Shown: positions 1 through 7,371, counted from the stretch's first letter. The stretch: DNA of 11,427 bases from Candidatus Woesearchaeota archaeon (GCA_018303645.1 JAGVXR010000008.1:1-11427), one strand, 5' to 3'. The notes: generated from the letters alone by a model not told the origin. Numbers and translations: made by a program.

Positions 1-94
1 AGAAGCTTCAAGAAGCCTATGCTTCAAAGGCATCAAATCAATTCAATTTACGGACAAGAAACTACCGATGAAATGAAATGGAATCGGGAGAGTT

Positions 95-367
95 TCATTC
101 CACCATAAACATCTTGCTGTCTTTGCCAACATCGAAAAATCCAAGCCTTGCGCCAATGTCCAAGAAAGCATGCGCATAGCAAACCGCGCCATAAGCATTC
201 ACAATGTCGCCTTTCTTCTCAAAATATTTTGCGTCATCAAAATAACGCTTAGCTAAATCAAGAATGTCCTCTGCCTGCTTTCTGTGCTTGTCAACGATTT
301 TGACTTTTTTAAGAGCTTCAGAAGTCAATTCAAAGTATTTTTTGAGTTTGTCGTTAAGTTGTTGCAT
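95..367 (-). CDS. DUF357 family protein
   Basis: A 90-residue, mostly helical soluble protein. The second half (about residues 41-80) reads RYFDDAKYFEKKGDIVNAYG, then AVCYAHAFLDIGARLGFFDV, the conserved pattern of the archaeal DUF357 family: an acidic helix, 'KGD', then 'YAHxxLDxGARLGxF'. The function of the family is not known to me. There is no signal peptide or membrane segment. The gene is the last of the minus-strand exosome run, 27 bases after the rrp42 stop, so it is probably co-transcribed and may be linked to RNA or protein quality control, but that is context only. The ATG at 367 gives the usual family length. No strong SD is visible upstream, so translation may depend on read-through from rrp42. 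Confidence 0.85.
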   Translation of the reverse strand: MQQLNDKLKKYFELTSEALKKVKIVDKHRKQAEDILDLAKRYFDDAKYFEKKGDIVNAYGAVCYAHAFLDIGARLGFFDVGKDSKMFMVE

Positions 368-394
368 TTTAAACAGAATTTAATAAAAATAAAA

Positions 395-1168
395 CTAAAG
401 ATGTTTCCTCAATTCCTTTGCCTTCTCAATCCCGATGTCGAGCATTTTGTCAATATCTTCTGTCGTCAAAGGATAATCGCCGCCTTTCTGCATTGCGCAT
501 AATGTTCCGTCTTCAATCGAGGATACTGTAAGCCTTGCATCAACTGCCTTTTCCTCCTCTATATCGGGATCAACAATGAACTTGTCGCCTATTTTTATGA
601 CAGTGACTGCAATAGGTGTTTTCTCAAGATCGAGCTTTTTGCTTGTTTTTTCCTTGTAGTCCACCTTTTCGCCGTCGAATTTAGGATATGCTGCATTTTT
701 CAAGGCTGCCAAGGCAGCAAGGCTTGAAGCGTCAAAAAGATTGCCTGCGTCATTTATCGGGCAAATGTCAATAATAACCATCCAGATTTTTTCTTTTGGA
801 GTTATGCACAGCTTCCTGAAGTCAAGAGCCTTGCTCTCCCTTATGCCCCTGTCAACAACCCTTGCAAGCTCTATTGCCTGTATTCCCGGCGGCCCCAATT
901 CAAAGTCAGGGTTTGACAGCGGCAGCAATTCAGCTCCCACAATGATTGTGCCTTCATCAGGAGTGTCAGGGTACGGCTCGCCGACTTCCAGCTTCACGCC
1001 AACCATGACATCTGTTTCGCCAATCTTAACCCTTGCAGAGCCTTCTGCAGTCTTTACCACTCCCTGCTCGACTTCTATAGGCTTCCTGTATTCTGTAAGC
1101 TTTCTCCCGTCAAGCCTTATTCCTGTATTCAACAGCTTTATTATGTGCTCCCTAAGTTCTTGGTGCAT
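395..1168 (-). CDS. rrp42: Archaeal exosome subunit Rrp42 (non-catalytic RNase PH fold)
   Basis: A 257-residue RNase PH-like subunit that pairs with Rrp41 in the hexameric ring of the archaeal exosome, which degrades RNA 3'-5' phosphorolytically in the cytoplasm. The N-terminus (RLDGRKLTEYRKPIEVE, residues 18-34) is the family hallmark. Later come the Rrp42-typical GTIIVGAELLPLSNPDFELG (73-92) and RVVDRGIRES (103-112). In this family Rrp42 is structurally required and helps RNA binding, while phosphorolysis depends on Rrp41. Length matches usual archaeal Rrp42 (about 260). Its ATG at 1168 overlaps the rrp41 stop by one base (TAATG), indicating translational coupling, as expected for subunits made in 1:1 ratio. 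Confidence 0.96.
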   Translation of the reverse strand: MHQELREHIIKLLNTGIRLDGRKLTEYRKPIEVEQGVVKTAEGSARVKIGETDVMVGVKLEVGEPYPDTPDEGTIIVGAELLPLSNPDFELGPPGIQAIELARVVDRGIRESKALDFRKLCITPKEKIWMVIIDICPINDAGNLFDASSLAALAALKNAAYPKFDGEKVDYKEKTSKKLDLEKTPIAVTVIKIGDKFIVDPDIEEEKAVDARLTVSSIEDGTLCAMQKGGDYPLTTEDIDKMLDIGIEKAKELRKHL

Positions 1169-1878
1169 TACATCTCAACCTCGTGGTACTTTTCCTTCAA
1201 AGCCTTTTTCTGGATTTCATAAATATCGTTAAGCGCTTTTTTTGCCATATCAATCAATCTCATCAGCTCATCTTTTTTGATTTCGCCGTCCATCTGAAGC
1301 AAAGTTATCTTGCCGGAGTTCGGCATTATTGCAATCGGTATGTCTGCTACTGAGCCATCCTTGTAGCTCTCTTCAGCATAGTCCAAATCAATAACCAATT
1401 TGTCATCAACCTTGCCGGCTGATACAGCGGACACCAGGTCTTTCATCTCAAGGCCTGCATCTGCCAATGCCATTGAAGCAGCGCAGATTCCAGCGCACCT
1501 TGAGCCAGCCTCTGTCTGCGGCAGCTCAATAAAAACATCAACAACAGAATTGGGGTATTCCTCCAAGTCCAGTACGGGCAGCAATGCCTTTCCAGTGACA
1601 AGGGAAATTTCCTTTGACCTTCTTGAGCCTCCCGGCCTTACCCTTTCGCCAGAGCTTGAGAAAGGCATCATGTTGTAATTACATCTCAAGATTCCCCTTT
1701 GAGGGTCCTGCAAAAACTTTGGATGCAGATTTCTTGGCCCGTACACAGCCGCATAAGCCCATGTGTTGCCAATCTTGAACATTGCAGAGCCGTCTGCCCT
1801 TTTTATCACTCCGACTTTTGCCTCAATTTTTCTTGTTTCGTCAAATCCCCTTCCGTCAATTCTTTTTGTGTATGGCAT
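1168..1878 (-). CDS. rrp41: Archaeal exosome catalytic subunit Rrp41
   Basis: A 236-residue RNase PH-fold subunit, the phosphorolytic active site of the exosome. Visible features: the N-terminal KRIDGRGFDETRKIEA (5-20); a basic RNA-binding stretch ERVRPGGSRRSKEIS (78-92); the phosphate-binding segment QTEAGSRCAG (121-130); and the acidic pair D174/D179 in YKDGSVADIP, matching the catalytic aspartate region of archaeal Rrp41. The C-terminus is a basic helix typical of the family. All expected catalytic elements are present, so it should be active. Start ATG 1878 gives the canonical 'MPYTKRIDGRG'-like beginning. The upstream neighbour is a 137-aa orphan instead of rrp4, with a 19-base AT-rich spacer lacking a clear SD. 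The gene is coupled to rrp42 by a one-base overlap. Confidence 0.97.
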   Translation of the reverse strand: MPYTKRIDGRGFDETRKIEAKVGVIKRADGSAMFKIGNTWAYAAVYGPRNLHPKFLQDPQRGILRCNYNMMPFSSSGERVRPGGSRRSKEISLVTGKALLPVLDLEEYPNSVVDVFIELPQTEAGSRCAGICAASMALADAGLEMKDLVSAVSAGKVDDKLVIDLDYAEESYKDGSVADIPIAIMPNSGKITLLQMDGEIKKDELMRLIDMAKKALNDIYEIQKKALKEKYHEVEM

Positions 1879-1897
1879 TTTATTCTTGTTTTAACAT

Positions 1898-2311
1898 TTA
1901 ATGTGGATTTTTCTTCCCGAGATGCTTCTCAAGAAACTTTACAATTATTTCCTGATTTTGAGGAATGTATTCGTCTAAGAGCTTATGCAATCCGTACTTT
2001 ACTGCCTCAGCTATAACAATTGAACTTATTCCTTTTGCTACCTGTCCATTATAAAAATAATGTGACGCCATAATCCCCTCAGGAATATTAACCGCCCATC
2101 TAAGTATAAACTTGGGCAGATCCTCGCTTGGGGTTGAATTTTTAGATTTTAAAAAATGTTCTCTCGTAGCATCTTTTGTTGTTGTTGAAGTTGCAAAAGC
2201 ATAGACAAGCGAATATGCAAAGTTCAAAACTTCATCTTTCATCGCCGGCCATTCATTATATGCAACTTCATATTTTCCAAACTCCTTTAACTTTTCAACA
2301 AGTCTTGGCAT
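1898..2311 (-). CDS. Hypothetical 137-aa protein inserted between rrp4 and rrp41
   Basis: I do not recognise this protein. It is predicted soluble and largely helical, with alternating amphipathic stretches, for example LPKFILRWAVNIPEGIMASH (65-84) and ISSIVIAEAVKYGLHKLLDE (95-114), and a basic C-terminus (HLGKKNPH). No signal peptide, clear membrane segment, Cys cluster or nucleotide-binding motif is visible. It starts two bases after the rrp4 stop and ends 19 bases before rrp41, so it must lie in the same transcript. Base composition is AT-richer than its neighbours (about one third GC in the lines I counted, against nearly half in rrp4). Most archaea have rrp4 and rrp41 adjacent, so this is an insertion into the superoperon. 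It could be an exosome accessory factor or merely a hitchhiker. Confidence 0.72.
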   Translation of the reverse strand: MPRLVEKLKEFGKYEVAYNEWPAMKDEVLNFAYSLVYAFATSTTTKDATREHFLKSKNSTPSEDLPKFILRWAVNIPEGIMASHYFYNGQVAKGISSIVIAEAVKYGLHKLLDEYIPQNQEIIVKFLEKHLGKKNPH

Positions 2312-2312
2312 T

Positions 2313-3002
2313 TTACTTCTTTCCGCTGTTCTCTAAAAACTCCTTTATCTTATCAGTTAATCCGCTCATATGGCTTTCCCTTTCAATCTTCCTTATAGTC
2401 TGTATTGCAAGCAATTCATCTACAGGCTCGCCGTCAATCCATATCAAGCCGTTCTGCCCGACTGATATGTTGCATCGTGTGGCATCCTTCACCATCATTA
2501 CCATTGAGCCCTGCTTGCCTATGATTCTTGGCACTTTATTCGGGTCAACTTCAATAACCCTGCCCCCTTTCAGCTTTCTCAAGCCAGGCCCCCTCATAGT
2601 GACGTCAATAAGCTTTTGACTTGTGACATTCACTATCTTGCATACAATATGATCCCCCAGGTCATAATACTGGGTCAGATTAGCCCCTCTTGCTATGAAA
2701 TCAGAGGTTGCATCCTTCATTGACAGCATTGCGGAATAGGCGGAGTTTGTATCAAGGCGCCATCCGTTAAAGCCCACATCAATGACCTTGCATATGACTG
2801 TATCGCCTGTTTTGGGAATATACCTTCCTGACAATGGAATCAGCTTTATGGTCCTGCCGTCAATCGTCACTAATCCAAGCCTTTTTGCCACAATCTTCTC
2901 GCCATCCCTGTACGCGCCTGTTCCGGGCAGGATGTCCATTCCGACAGCCAGTGTTTCTCCAGGCACTGATATGCTTTTGTCCTGAGCAATTATTTTTGAC
3001 AT
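2313..3002 (-). CDS. rrp4: Archaeal exosome RNA-binding cap subunit Rrp4 (S1 and KH domains)
   Basis: A 229-residue cap subunit that sits on the Rrp41/Rrp42 ring and feeds RNA into the pore. Domain order: an N-terminal beta domain (about 1-60, with VPGETLAVGMDILPGTGAYR); an S1 domain (about 64-137, TGDTVICKVIDVGFNGWRLD to KLIDVTMRGPG); and a KH domain (about 146-205) whose core is PRIIGKQGSMVMMVKDAT with the RNA-binding GxxG loop at 162-165 (GKQG). Length matches archaeal Rrp4 (about 230). A weak SD (GGA) precedes the ATG at 3002. It is flanked on both sides by AT-rich orphan genes, unlike the usual SBDS-rrp4-rrp41 order, but its reading frame is intact. Confidence 0.97.
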   Translation of the reverse strand: MSKIIAQDKSISVPGETLAVGMDILPGTGAYRDGEKIVAKRLGLVTIDGRTIKLIPLSGRYIPKTGDTVICKVIDVGFNGWRLDTNSAYSAMLSMKDATSDFIARGANLTQYYDLGDHIVCKIVNVTSQKLIDVTMRGPGLRKLKGGRVIEVDPNKVPRIIGKQGSMVMMVKDATRCNISVGQNGLIWIDGEPVDELLAIQTIRKIERESHMSGLTDKIKEFLENSGKK

Positions 3003-3013
3003 TTTGATCCTAC

Positions 3014-3313
3014 TTAGCAGTATATTTCATTCATTTTCAGATTAGTTATTTTTTCGTATTTTTCTGCACAATTACCAGCCAATCCTATAAAACCTTTTTT
3101 ATTTAAATAACTGATACCTTTCTCAATATCATACTTTAATATTTCCTTTTCTTCTGGCTGTATATTTTCATCAACCAAGAATACTAAAGACAAGGTTGTA
3201 TCATAATATTTTTCGCATATCTCATTAGGGTAACTTATTGGTGCAACTCGCTTCCAAACAAATTTATTGTCCTCTACCCCCTCAGGGTGTGGTGGACAAA
3301 ATCCCATCGTCAT
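3014..3313 (-). CDS. Hypothetical 99-aa protein inserted between SBDS and rrp4
   Basis: Not recognised. The protein has four cysteines (C6, C33, C82 and the C-terminal C99) and an early CPPHPEG segment. A central strand-like segment, TLSLVFLVDENI (40-51), is followed by a charged helix, PEEKEILKYDIEKGISYLNKK (53-73). There is no signal peptide or obvious fold motif. A GGTGA SD at 3318-3322 overlaps the SBDS stop codon and supports the ATG at 3313 or 3307, arguing that it is a real, translated gene. The gene is about 30-32% GC in the lines counted, clearly below rrp4 and SBDS. It lies 11 bases from rrp4, so it shares its transcript. A metal-binding role for the Cys/His residues is possible but unsupported. 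Confidence 0.72.
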   Translation of the reverse strand: MTMGFCPPHPEGVEDNKFVWKRVAPISYPNEICEKYYDTTLSLVFLVDENIQPEEKEILKYDIEKGISYLNKKGFIGLAGNCAEKYEKITNLKMNEIYC

Positions 3314-3317
3314 TTTT

Positions 3318-4022
3318 TCACCTTGTCTTTAAAACCTTGCTCTCGACATTTCCGTGGCATATTTTGTTCAATTTGTCGTAAAAGTCGCTTTCCATGCCGC
3401 CCGGCATTTCGACGACAGCAACCCAGCTGCCGCTGCTCTGCCACTCCTCCCTCAGTATCGTGCCGAAGCTCTTGACAATCGCATAGCACTTAGGCGCGTA
3501 TTCAGGCGGAATCTTGATTGCGAGCTCCTTAACTTCAAATTTTATGGGCAGTATGGGCCTTAAAGCCTTCAGCGCCTCCTGGACCTGCTCCTGCACAGGC
3601 TTGAATTCATCAACATGAAACTTTGCCTCTATAAACGCATTCTCTATCCTCTGCGGAGGATGCGGAAGGTGGGTTTTCGGGTCAACACCGTTCCTGTGTA
3701 TGATTGCAATAACCTGCCTTCTTTTTTCTTCCCTCAGGCCTTCCCTGTACTCCTGCGTAAGCTGTATTTCCCCTTTCTGTATTATTGATTTTGCAACTTC
3801 ATTTACATCTGAAGTGCCGAAAATCTGCTTCATTGCAGTTTCAGACGCTTCCAAGCCCTTCTTGGCATCAGAAAAGACTTTCATTGCCGCAAGGATGTCA
3901 TGCAAGTCAACGCTTCTTCCTTCCCTCAATGCAAGCGCATTGCCGCAGTCAACAAGAATCTCAAAATTTTGCCCATGGGTTTTGAGCCTTGCGATTATTG
4001 CCTGATCAACATTGACCATCAT
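3318..4022 (-). CDS. sdo1: SBDS/Sdo1-family ribosome maturation factor
   Basis: A 234-residue archaeal homologue of SBDS/Sdo1, which in eukaryotes works with EFL1 to release eIF6 from 60S subunits; archaeal SBDS is associated with large-subunit maturation and with exosome genes. It has three parts: the N-terminal SBDS domain (about 1-95, with FEILVDCGNALALREGR and VFSDAKKG), a central helical domain bearing the signature RNGVDPKTHLPHPPQRIENA (110-129), and a C-terminal ferredoxin-like domain (about 165-234). Length is normal for archaea. The start is ATG 4022 or the adjacent ATG 4019, behind a GTGAGAG sequence. The preceding psmA stop is eight bases upstream, so it is in the same operon. Confidence 0.96.
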   Translation of the reverse strand: MMVNVDQAIIARLKTHGQNFEILVDCGNALALREGRSVDLHDILAAMKVFSDAKKGLEASETAMKQIFGTSDVNEVAKSIIQKGEIQLTQEYREGLREEKRRQVIAIIHRNGVDPKTHLPHPPQRIENAFIEAKFHVDEFKPVQEQVQEALKALRPILPIKFEVKELAIKIPPEYAPKCYAIVKSFGTILREEWQSSGSWVAVVEMPGGMESDFYDKLNKICHGNVESKVLKTR

Positions 4023-4030
4023 CTCTCACA

Positions 4031-4783
4031 TCATTTTTTAGCCTGCTTTTTGTCTTCTTTCAGCTCTGATGCAGTCTTCTCTATCCTGGATTTTGTCAGC
4101 CTTCTGAATTTCTTTTCTGCTGTGCTTATGTACGCAGCATCAATCCTGTCGACATTGAAATTTTCCCCCAAAACCTTCTTCAAGGCCTTTAATGACAGCT
4201 TTAACCCGTTGTCTATTGTCAAATCCTGCTTGTACTCGCTGTGCAGTATCTCTTCCACTTCAACTTCGCCTTCGCCTATTGCAGTTGCCCTGTACTGGAA
4301 AAATATGCCTATAGGGTCTGTCTCAAACAGCCTTGGGGTGTTGTTGTCTATTCCGGCTATCAGTACAGAAACCCCAAAAGGCCTTAAGCCGCCGCTTTGG
4401 GTGCATATCTGCTTCAGGTCGCAGATGTCCTTTACAATCGTCAATGCGTCAATCTCAGAGTCATAGGTTACCCTGTTTTGCTGCGCCTTTAATTGCGCCC
4501 TGTCAATCAAAACCCTCGCGTCGCTCAGGATTCCTGAGGCAGCAGCGCCTATGTGCTCGTCAATCTGCCAGATTTTTTCAACGCTTTCCGGCACAATCAG
4601 GCTGTCAGCAACCCTCTTGTCTGCAACCAGCAGAACCCCGTCTGAGCATACCATTCCTATGGCAGTTGAGCCCTGCCTGACTGTTTTTTTTGCGTATTCA
4701 ACCTGCAATAGCCTTCCGTCAGGGCTGAACATGGTTATTGCCCTGTCATAACCCATTAGCTGATGCGGCATTGGTTGTTGCAT
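4031..4783 (-). CDS. psmA: 20S proteasome alpha subunit
   Basis: A 250-residue alpha subunit forming the outer heptameric rings of the archaeal 20S proteasome, which gate substrate entry and dock the PAN/Cdc48 ATPases. The alpha-type N-terminal signature is intact (GYDRAITMFSPDGRLLQVEY, residues 11-30), preceded by the short gate tail MQQPMPHQLM. K70 in ESVEKIWQID is placed like the conserved ATPase-docking lysine of the family. No catalytic Thr is expected in alpha subunits. A GAGGTG SD lies eight bases before the ATG at 4783. The C-terminus is a charged, Lys-rich tail (KEDKKQAKK). The beta subunit is not in this window. It lies between pop5 and SBDS, a position conserved across many archaea. 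Confidence 0.97.
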   Translation of the reverse strand: MQQPMPHQLMGYDRAITMFSPDGRLLQVEYAKKTVRQGSTAIGMVCSDGVLLVADKRVADSLIVPESVEKIWQIDEHIGAAASGILSDARVLIDRAQLKAQQNRVTYDSEIDALTIVKDICDLKQICTQSGGLRPFGVSVLIAGIDNNTPRLFETDPIGIFFQYRATAIGEGEVEVEEILHSEYKQDLTIDNGLKLSLKALKKVLGENFNVDRIDAAYISTAEKKFRRLTKSRIEKTASELKEDKKQAKK

Positions 4784-4819
4784 ATTTGTGACACCTCGTG
4801 TTTTATTTTATTTCAAATC

Positions 4820-5188
4820 TTAAGATGATGGATTCAAGTAGTTTCTTTCCGCTTTGTTTAGTATTCCTGAAACTCCGATGCTTCTAAAAATCACATCTTT
4901 GCCGTCAATCTTATTGGCAAATGCCAAAGATGCTTTTATATCATCGACATGCCTGTGGCTGACTTTGATTATGCCCCTTTGGAGCTCGCTGCTCCACTTG
5001 TTGTTCAGCACCATCAAGCCTGCCTTTGCAGCTCCAAGCTGCCCGATGAATTGCAGCGAAGAGCGCCAGATTGCGTCTGAAACCTCATCGGCATTGCTTA
5101 TTTTTCCTTTTGATATAACCTCAAATACCAAGTAACGCTTTTTTTCCCTCAAGCTTGGCAAAACAGGCTTTAATTTTGTCTTAACCAT
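4820..5188 (-). CDS. rnp2: RNase P protein component 2 (Pop5)
   Basis: A 122-residue Pop5/Rpp14-family subunit of archaeal RNase P, which with Rpp30 activates the P RNA catalytic domain for tRNA 5' maturation. Recognisable elements: SLREKKRYLVFEVIS (12-26), the DAIWRSSLQFIGQLGAAKAGL block (38-58), RGIIKVSHRHVDDIKASLAF (71-90), and VIFRSIGVSGILNKAERNYL (99-118), which is the conserved C-terminal half. Length is typical. The first gene of the superoperon here is pop5; the usual upstream partner rpp30 is absent, replaced by an unrelated phosphomutase 91 bases away. A promoter candidate lies in that gap. No SD immediately precedes ATG 5188, so the start may be leaderless if the nearer TATA-like site is used. 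Confidence 0.95.
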   Translation of the reverse strand: MVKTKLKPVLPSLREKKRYLVFEVISKGKISNADEVSDAIWRSSLQFIGQLGAAKAGLMVLNNKWSSELQRGIIKVSHRHVDDIKASLAFANKIDGKDVIFRSIGVSGILNKAERNYLNPSS

Positions 5189-5279
5189 CTCACAACATAT
5201 ATGAGAAGAAATATAATAACACGTTTCTCTTCTCTCTGTTAAAGTTTAGAATTATCTGATAGTATTTAAAGGTTATGTT
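5189..5279 (-). promoter_or_regulatory. Promoter region of the pop5-psmA-SBDS-exosome operon
   Basis: This is the only spacer of notable size in the minus-strand run. Two TATA-like sites can be read on the minus strand. TTTAAATA (5263-5270) would place the start near 5241 and give a leader of about 50 bases. A TTATATTT-like site around 5207-5216 would put the start at or near the pop5 ATG. A perfect 7-bp inverted repeat (GAGAAGA at 5203-5209, TCTTCTC at 5228-5234, 18-base spacer) lies in the leader of the first alternative and around the TATA of the second. The sequence does not decide between these alternatives. Confidence 0.5.
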
Positions 5280-6626
5280 TTAAGAATTTATCAGCTTCAA
5301 CAGCTCTTTCCGTTTATTATTCATCAATTGCTCCGAATTTGCCTCCAAATTAAGCCTCAATAAAGGCTCTGTGTTGCTCGGTCTGATATTAAACCACCAA
5401 TCCCTAAACTCTATAGTTATGCCATCGAGCTTTGAGATTTTTTTGGGGTTTTGTCTTCTGTATGTTTCTTCAATTTCTTTTATTTTTGCTTTTTTATCCT
5501 TTGCTTCAACGCTTGTCTCCCCAATAGTATTGTATTTTCTGAATTCGTCCAATAATTTTGATAGGGGCATGTTTTCTTTTGAAACAATTTCTGCTATTAT
5601 AAGGCTTGTAATAATTCCAGAATCTGCCCTGTAATTATCGCGATAATAATAATGGGCAGAATGCTCGCATGCAAAAAGCGCTTTTGTTTTTCGCATTGTT
5701 TCCTTGATGAATGAATGCCCGACTCTTTCAATTAGGGGGATGCCGTCATATCTCTTTATCGTGTCCGGCACAATACGGCCGCATACCAAATTGTAGATTA
5801 TTTTTTGCTTTTTGCTTTTTGATAAAATATTCTTAATTATTAAGGCCGAAATCAAGGAGCTGTTTATTGCATTGCCATTTTCATCCACAAAAAAAATCCT
5901 GTCTGCGTCGCCGTCAAAAGCAATTCCAAAGTCGCATTTTTTATCCTTTACAGTCTTCTGCAATGCTGCCAGATTCTCGGATTTTGAGGGGTCTGCAGGA
6001 TGGTTTGGGAAGCTGCCGTCCAATTTGAAATAAAGAGGCACAATCTTTATCGGGAGATTTTTAAAAACCAGAGGAATCATTTTGCCAGCCATCCCGTTGG
6101 CTGCATCGACTGCAATTTTTAATTTCTTTAATTTTTTAGCATTGATGAATTTCCTGACATGATTTACGTAATCTTTTAGGATGTCTTTTTTTATGATTTT
6201 TCCAGTCTTTTTAATTCTTGATTTTTTATACTCATTGTTTTCAATTATTTCCTTTATTTTTCTCAATCCAGTTTCCTCATTTATTGGGATTGCATTTGCT
6301 TTGCAGAACTTCATGCCATTGTACTGCTTTGGATTGTGAGAAGCGGTAAACATTACAGCAGGCTTTTCCAAGAAGCCAGAGGCAAAATAAACAGCATCAG
6401 TGCAAACCTGCCCTATAAATATGGCATTTGCGCCCTGCCCTGCAACTCCTTTCATGAACGCCTTGCTTAATTTCGGTGAAGAAATGCGCATGTCGGTGCC
6501 TACAATGACATTTTTTGCTTTAAGAAAATATACAAAAGCTCTTCCAATCTTGTAGGCAATGTCTTCTGTCAGATTCTGCCCGTAGATTCCCCTTACGTCA
6601 TAGGCTTTGAAGATTTCTCTGAGCAT
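5280..6626 (-). CDS. Phosphomannomutase/phosphoglucomutase (alpha-D-phosphohexomutase family)
   Basis: A 448-residue four-domain phosphohexomutase that interconverts hexose 6-phosphates and 1-phosphates (mannose and/or glucose; possibly glucosamine) through a phosphoserine. Domain 1 has the N-terminal KAYDVRGIYG (7-16) and the active-site loop TASHNP (94-99, Ser96 the phosphorylated residue). Domain 2 has the metal-binding DGDADR (238-243). Domain 3 has the sugar-recognition EHSAHYYYRD (321-330). Domain 4 has the phosphate-binding RPSNTEP (415-421). All four are intact, and length fits PMM/PGM. 'EHSAH' replaces the commoner 'EHSGH'. The start codon follows the PIN gene's stop by one base (TAAaATG), so it is likely co-transcribed with the RHH-PIN pair. 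The sequence cannot settle mannose versus glucose preference. Its 1-phosphate product could feed the nucleotidyltransferase at 8041-8901. Confidence 0.94.
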   Translation of the reverse strand: MLREIFKAYDVRGIYGQNLTEDIAYKIGRAFVYFLKAKNVIVGTDMRISSPKLSKAFMKGVAGQGANAIFIGQVCTDAVYFASGFLEKPAVMFTASHNPKQYNGMKFCKANAIPINEETGLRKIKEIIENNEYKKSRIKKTGKIIKKDILKDYVNHVRKFINAKKLKKLKIAVDAANGMAGKMIPLVFKNLPIKIVPLYFKLDGSFPNHPADPSKSENLAALQKTVKDKKCDFGIAFDGDADRIFFVDENGNAINSSLISALIIKNILSKSKKQKIIYNLVCGRIVPDTIKRYDGIPLIERVGHSFIKETMRKTKALFACEHSAHYYYRDNYRADSGIITSLIIAEIVSKENMPLSKLLDEFRKYNTIGETSVEAKDKKAKIKEIEETYRRQNPKKISKLDGITIEFRDWWFNIRPSNTEPLLRLNLEANSEQLMNNKRKELLKLINS

Positions 6627-6627
6627 T

Positions 6628-7065
6628 TTAAATTTTTATAACCTCCTTAAGAAACTGCTCTGCATTCAATATTTTAAATTTTATGATTTTTAATTCGTTA
6701 AGAAAGTGCCTGTTTTCTGAAATTAAGAAATCTGCATTTTCCCTGTCGGCAAATGCTGCAATAACAGCATCACCTTTTTTAAGTCCGCAATTCTTATATT
6801 TAACTAACAAATTTTTGTCTATTAGCTTATCATCGTACTTGATTATCCCAGAATTGATAAAATTGAATAGTTTTCCTTGATAGTTTTTTGGGATATTGCC
6901 TAAAATTTCTTTTACTATTTGCCTGCTTACGCGAAAATCAAAATTTTCACTTAATTTGCCCAAGCCCTGAATCAGAAAGATTGGGTATTCCTGATTTCCA
7001 ATCAATCCAAAAACAAATTCGTTAGTATCAAGAATAACAATTGGCTTATCCGTATTCTTCATCAT
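6628..7065 (-). CDS. PIN-domain protein, probable VapC-like toxin
   Basis: A 145-residue single PIN domain, the fold of RNA endonucleases such as VapC. Acidic metal-ligand candidates are D13 in VILDTNEF (10-17), E53 in IVKEIL, D99 in KKGDAVIAA, and D112 with E117 in ADFLISENRHF (111-121). That gives the usual order of four conserved acidic positions. The beginning ('ILDTN') and the C-terminal 'LISENRHF' strand resemble the PIN_3/COG1569 type often annotated as a toxin-antitoxin toxin component. The start ATG 7065 (or 7062) lies inside the upstream RHH gene, overlapping it by about 20 bases, the usual toxin-antitoxin layout. It is immediately followed by the phosphomutase. A role outside toxin-antitoxin biology cannot be excluded. 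Confidence 0.85.
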   Translation of the reverse strand: MMKNTDKPIVILDTNEFVFGLIGNQEYPIFLIQGLGKLSENFDFRVSRQIVKEILGNIPKNYQGKLFNFINSGIIKYDDKLIDKNLLVKYKNCGLKKGDAVIAAFADRENADFLISENRHFLNELKIIKFKILNAEQFLKEVIKI

Positions 7066-7336
7066 ATACCTTTTCTCTTGTTTTTCTCAGCCTTTTTATT
7101 ATTTGTTCTTTCGACATTTTAGCAAGCTCTGTATTCTGAAGGTCTGCCCTTATCTCTTTTACCAGCCTTTGCCATTCGTCCTCTTTGCTCGCTAGCTGCT
7201 GCTCCCCTTTTAGCTCTTTTCTCAAGGTGCTCCTCACTAAATCTGAGAAGTTGGAGTAAAACCCTTTCTCTACCAGCTGCTTTGACTTCTCAAACAGCTG
7301 CACAGGCAGCGTTATATTCACCTTTCTGAATTCCAT
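7046..7336 (-). CDS. Ribbon-helix-helix antitoxin-like regulator
   Basis: A 96-residue protein. Residues 1-42 (MEFRKVNITLPVQLFEKSKQ to VRSTLRKEL) form a ribbon-helix-helix (CopG/Arc-type) DNA-binding domain: a beta strand with alternating residues, then two helices separated by the 'YSNFSDLVR' turn. The C-terminal half is charged and helical, ending MSKEQIIKRLRKTREKVYDEEYG, as in antitoxins that wrap the cognate PIN toxin. I chose the ATG at 7336 because an AGGTGAT SD lies four bases upstream; a GTG three codons earlier falls inside that SD. A TATA box (7372-7379) and a 10-bp palindrome between TATA and start suit autoregulation. The gene overlaps the PIN gene by 20 bases. Confidence 0.88.
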   Translation of the reverse strand: MEFRKVNITLPVQLFEKSKQLVEKGFYSNFSDLVRSTLRKELKGEQQLASKEDEWQRLVKEIRADLQNTELAKMSKEQIIKRLRKTREKVYDEEYG

Positions 7337-7359
7337 AGATATCACCTAAATAGTACCTG

Positions 7360-7369
7360 AATACGTATT
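7360..7369. promoter_or_regulatory. Perfect 10-bp palindrome, candidate operator of the RHH-PIN operon
   Basis: AATACGTATT is a perfect palindrome lying between the minus-strand TATA box (7372-7379) and the expected transcription start near 7350. RHH antitoxins commonly bind short palindromes at exactly this position to repress their own operon. Binding is inferred, not shown. Confidence 0.5.
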
Positions 7370-7371
7370 AG

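Noticed and set aside
1..108. Plus-strand frame open from the left edge to a TAA at 106-108, and two other open frames over the first 70 bases
   Set aside because: All three plus frames are open over this short stretch, none gives a recognisable C-terminus, and the first would overlap the DUF357 gene. The edge cannot be assigned. A GAAGC-ctat-GCTTC hairpin at 12-25 has no T-run and is weak.
741..1232. Long plus-strand reading frame antisense to rrp42
   Set aside because: Shadow of a well-supported gene on the other strand; Ser/Pro/Thr-rich composition typical of antisense frames, and no promoter or SD.
3900..4466. 188-codon plus-strand frame antisense to SBDS and psmA
   Set aside because: Crosses two real genes and lacks start signals; its composition is that of a reversed complement of helical proteins.
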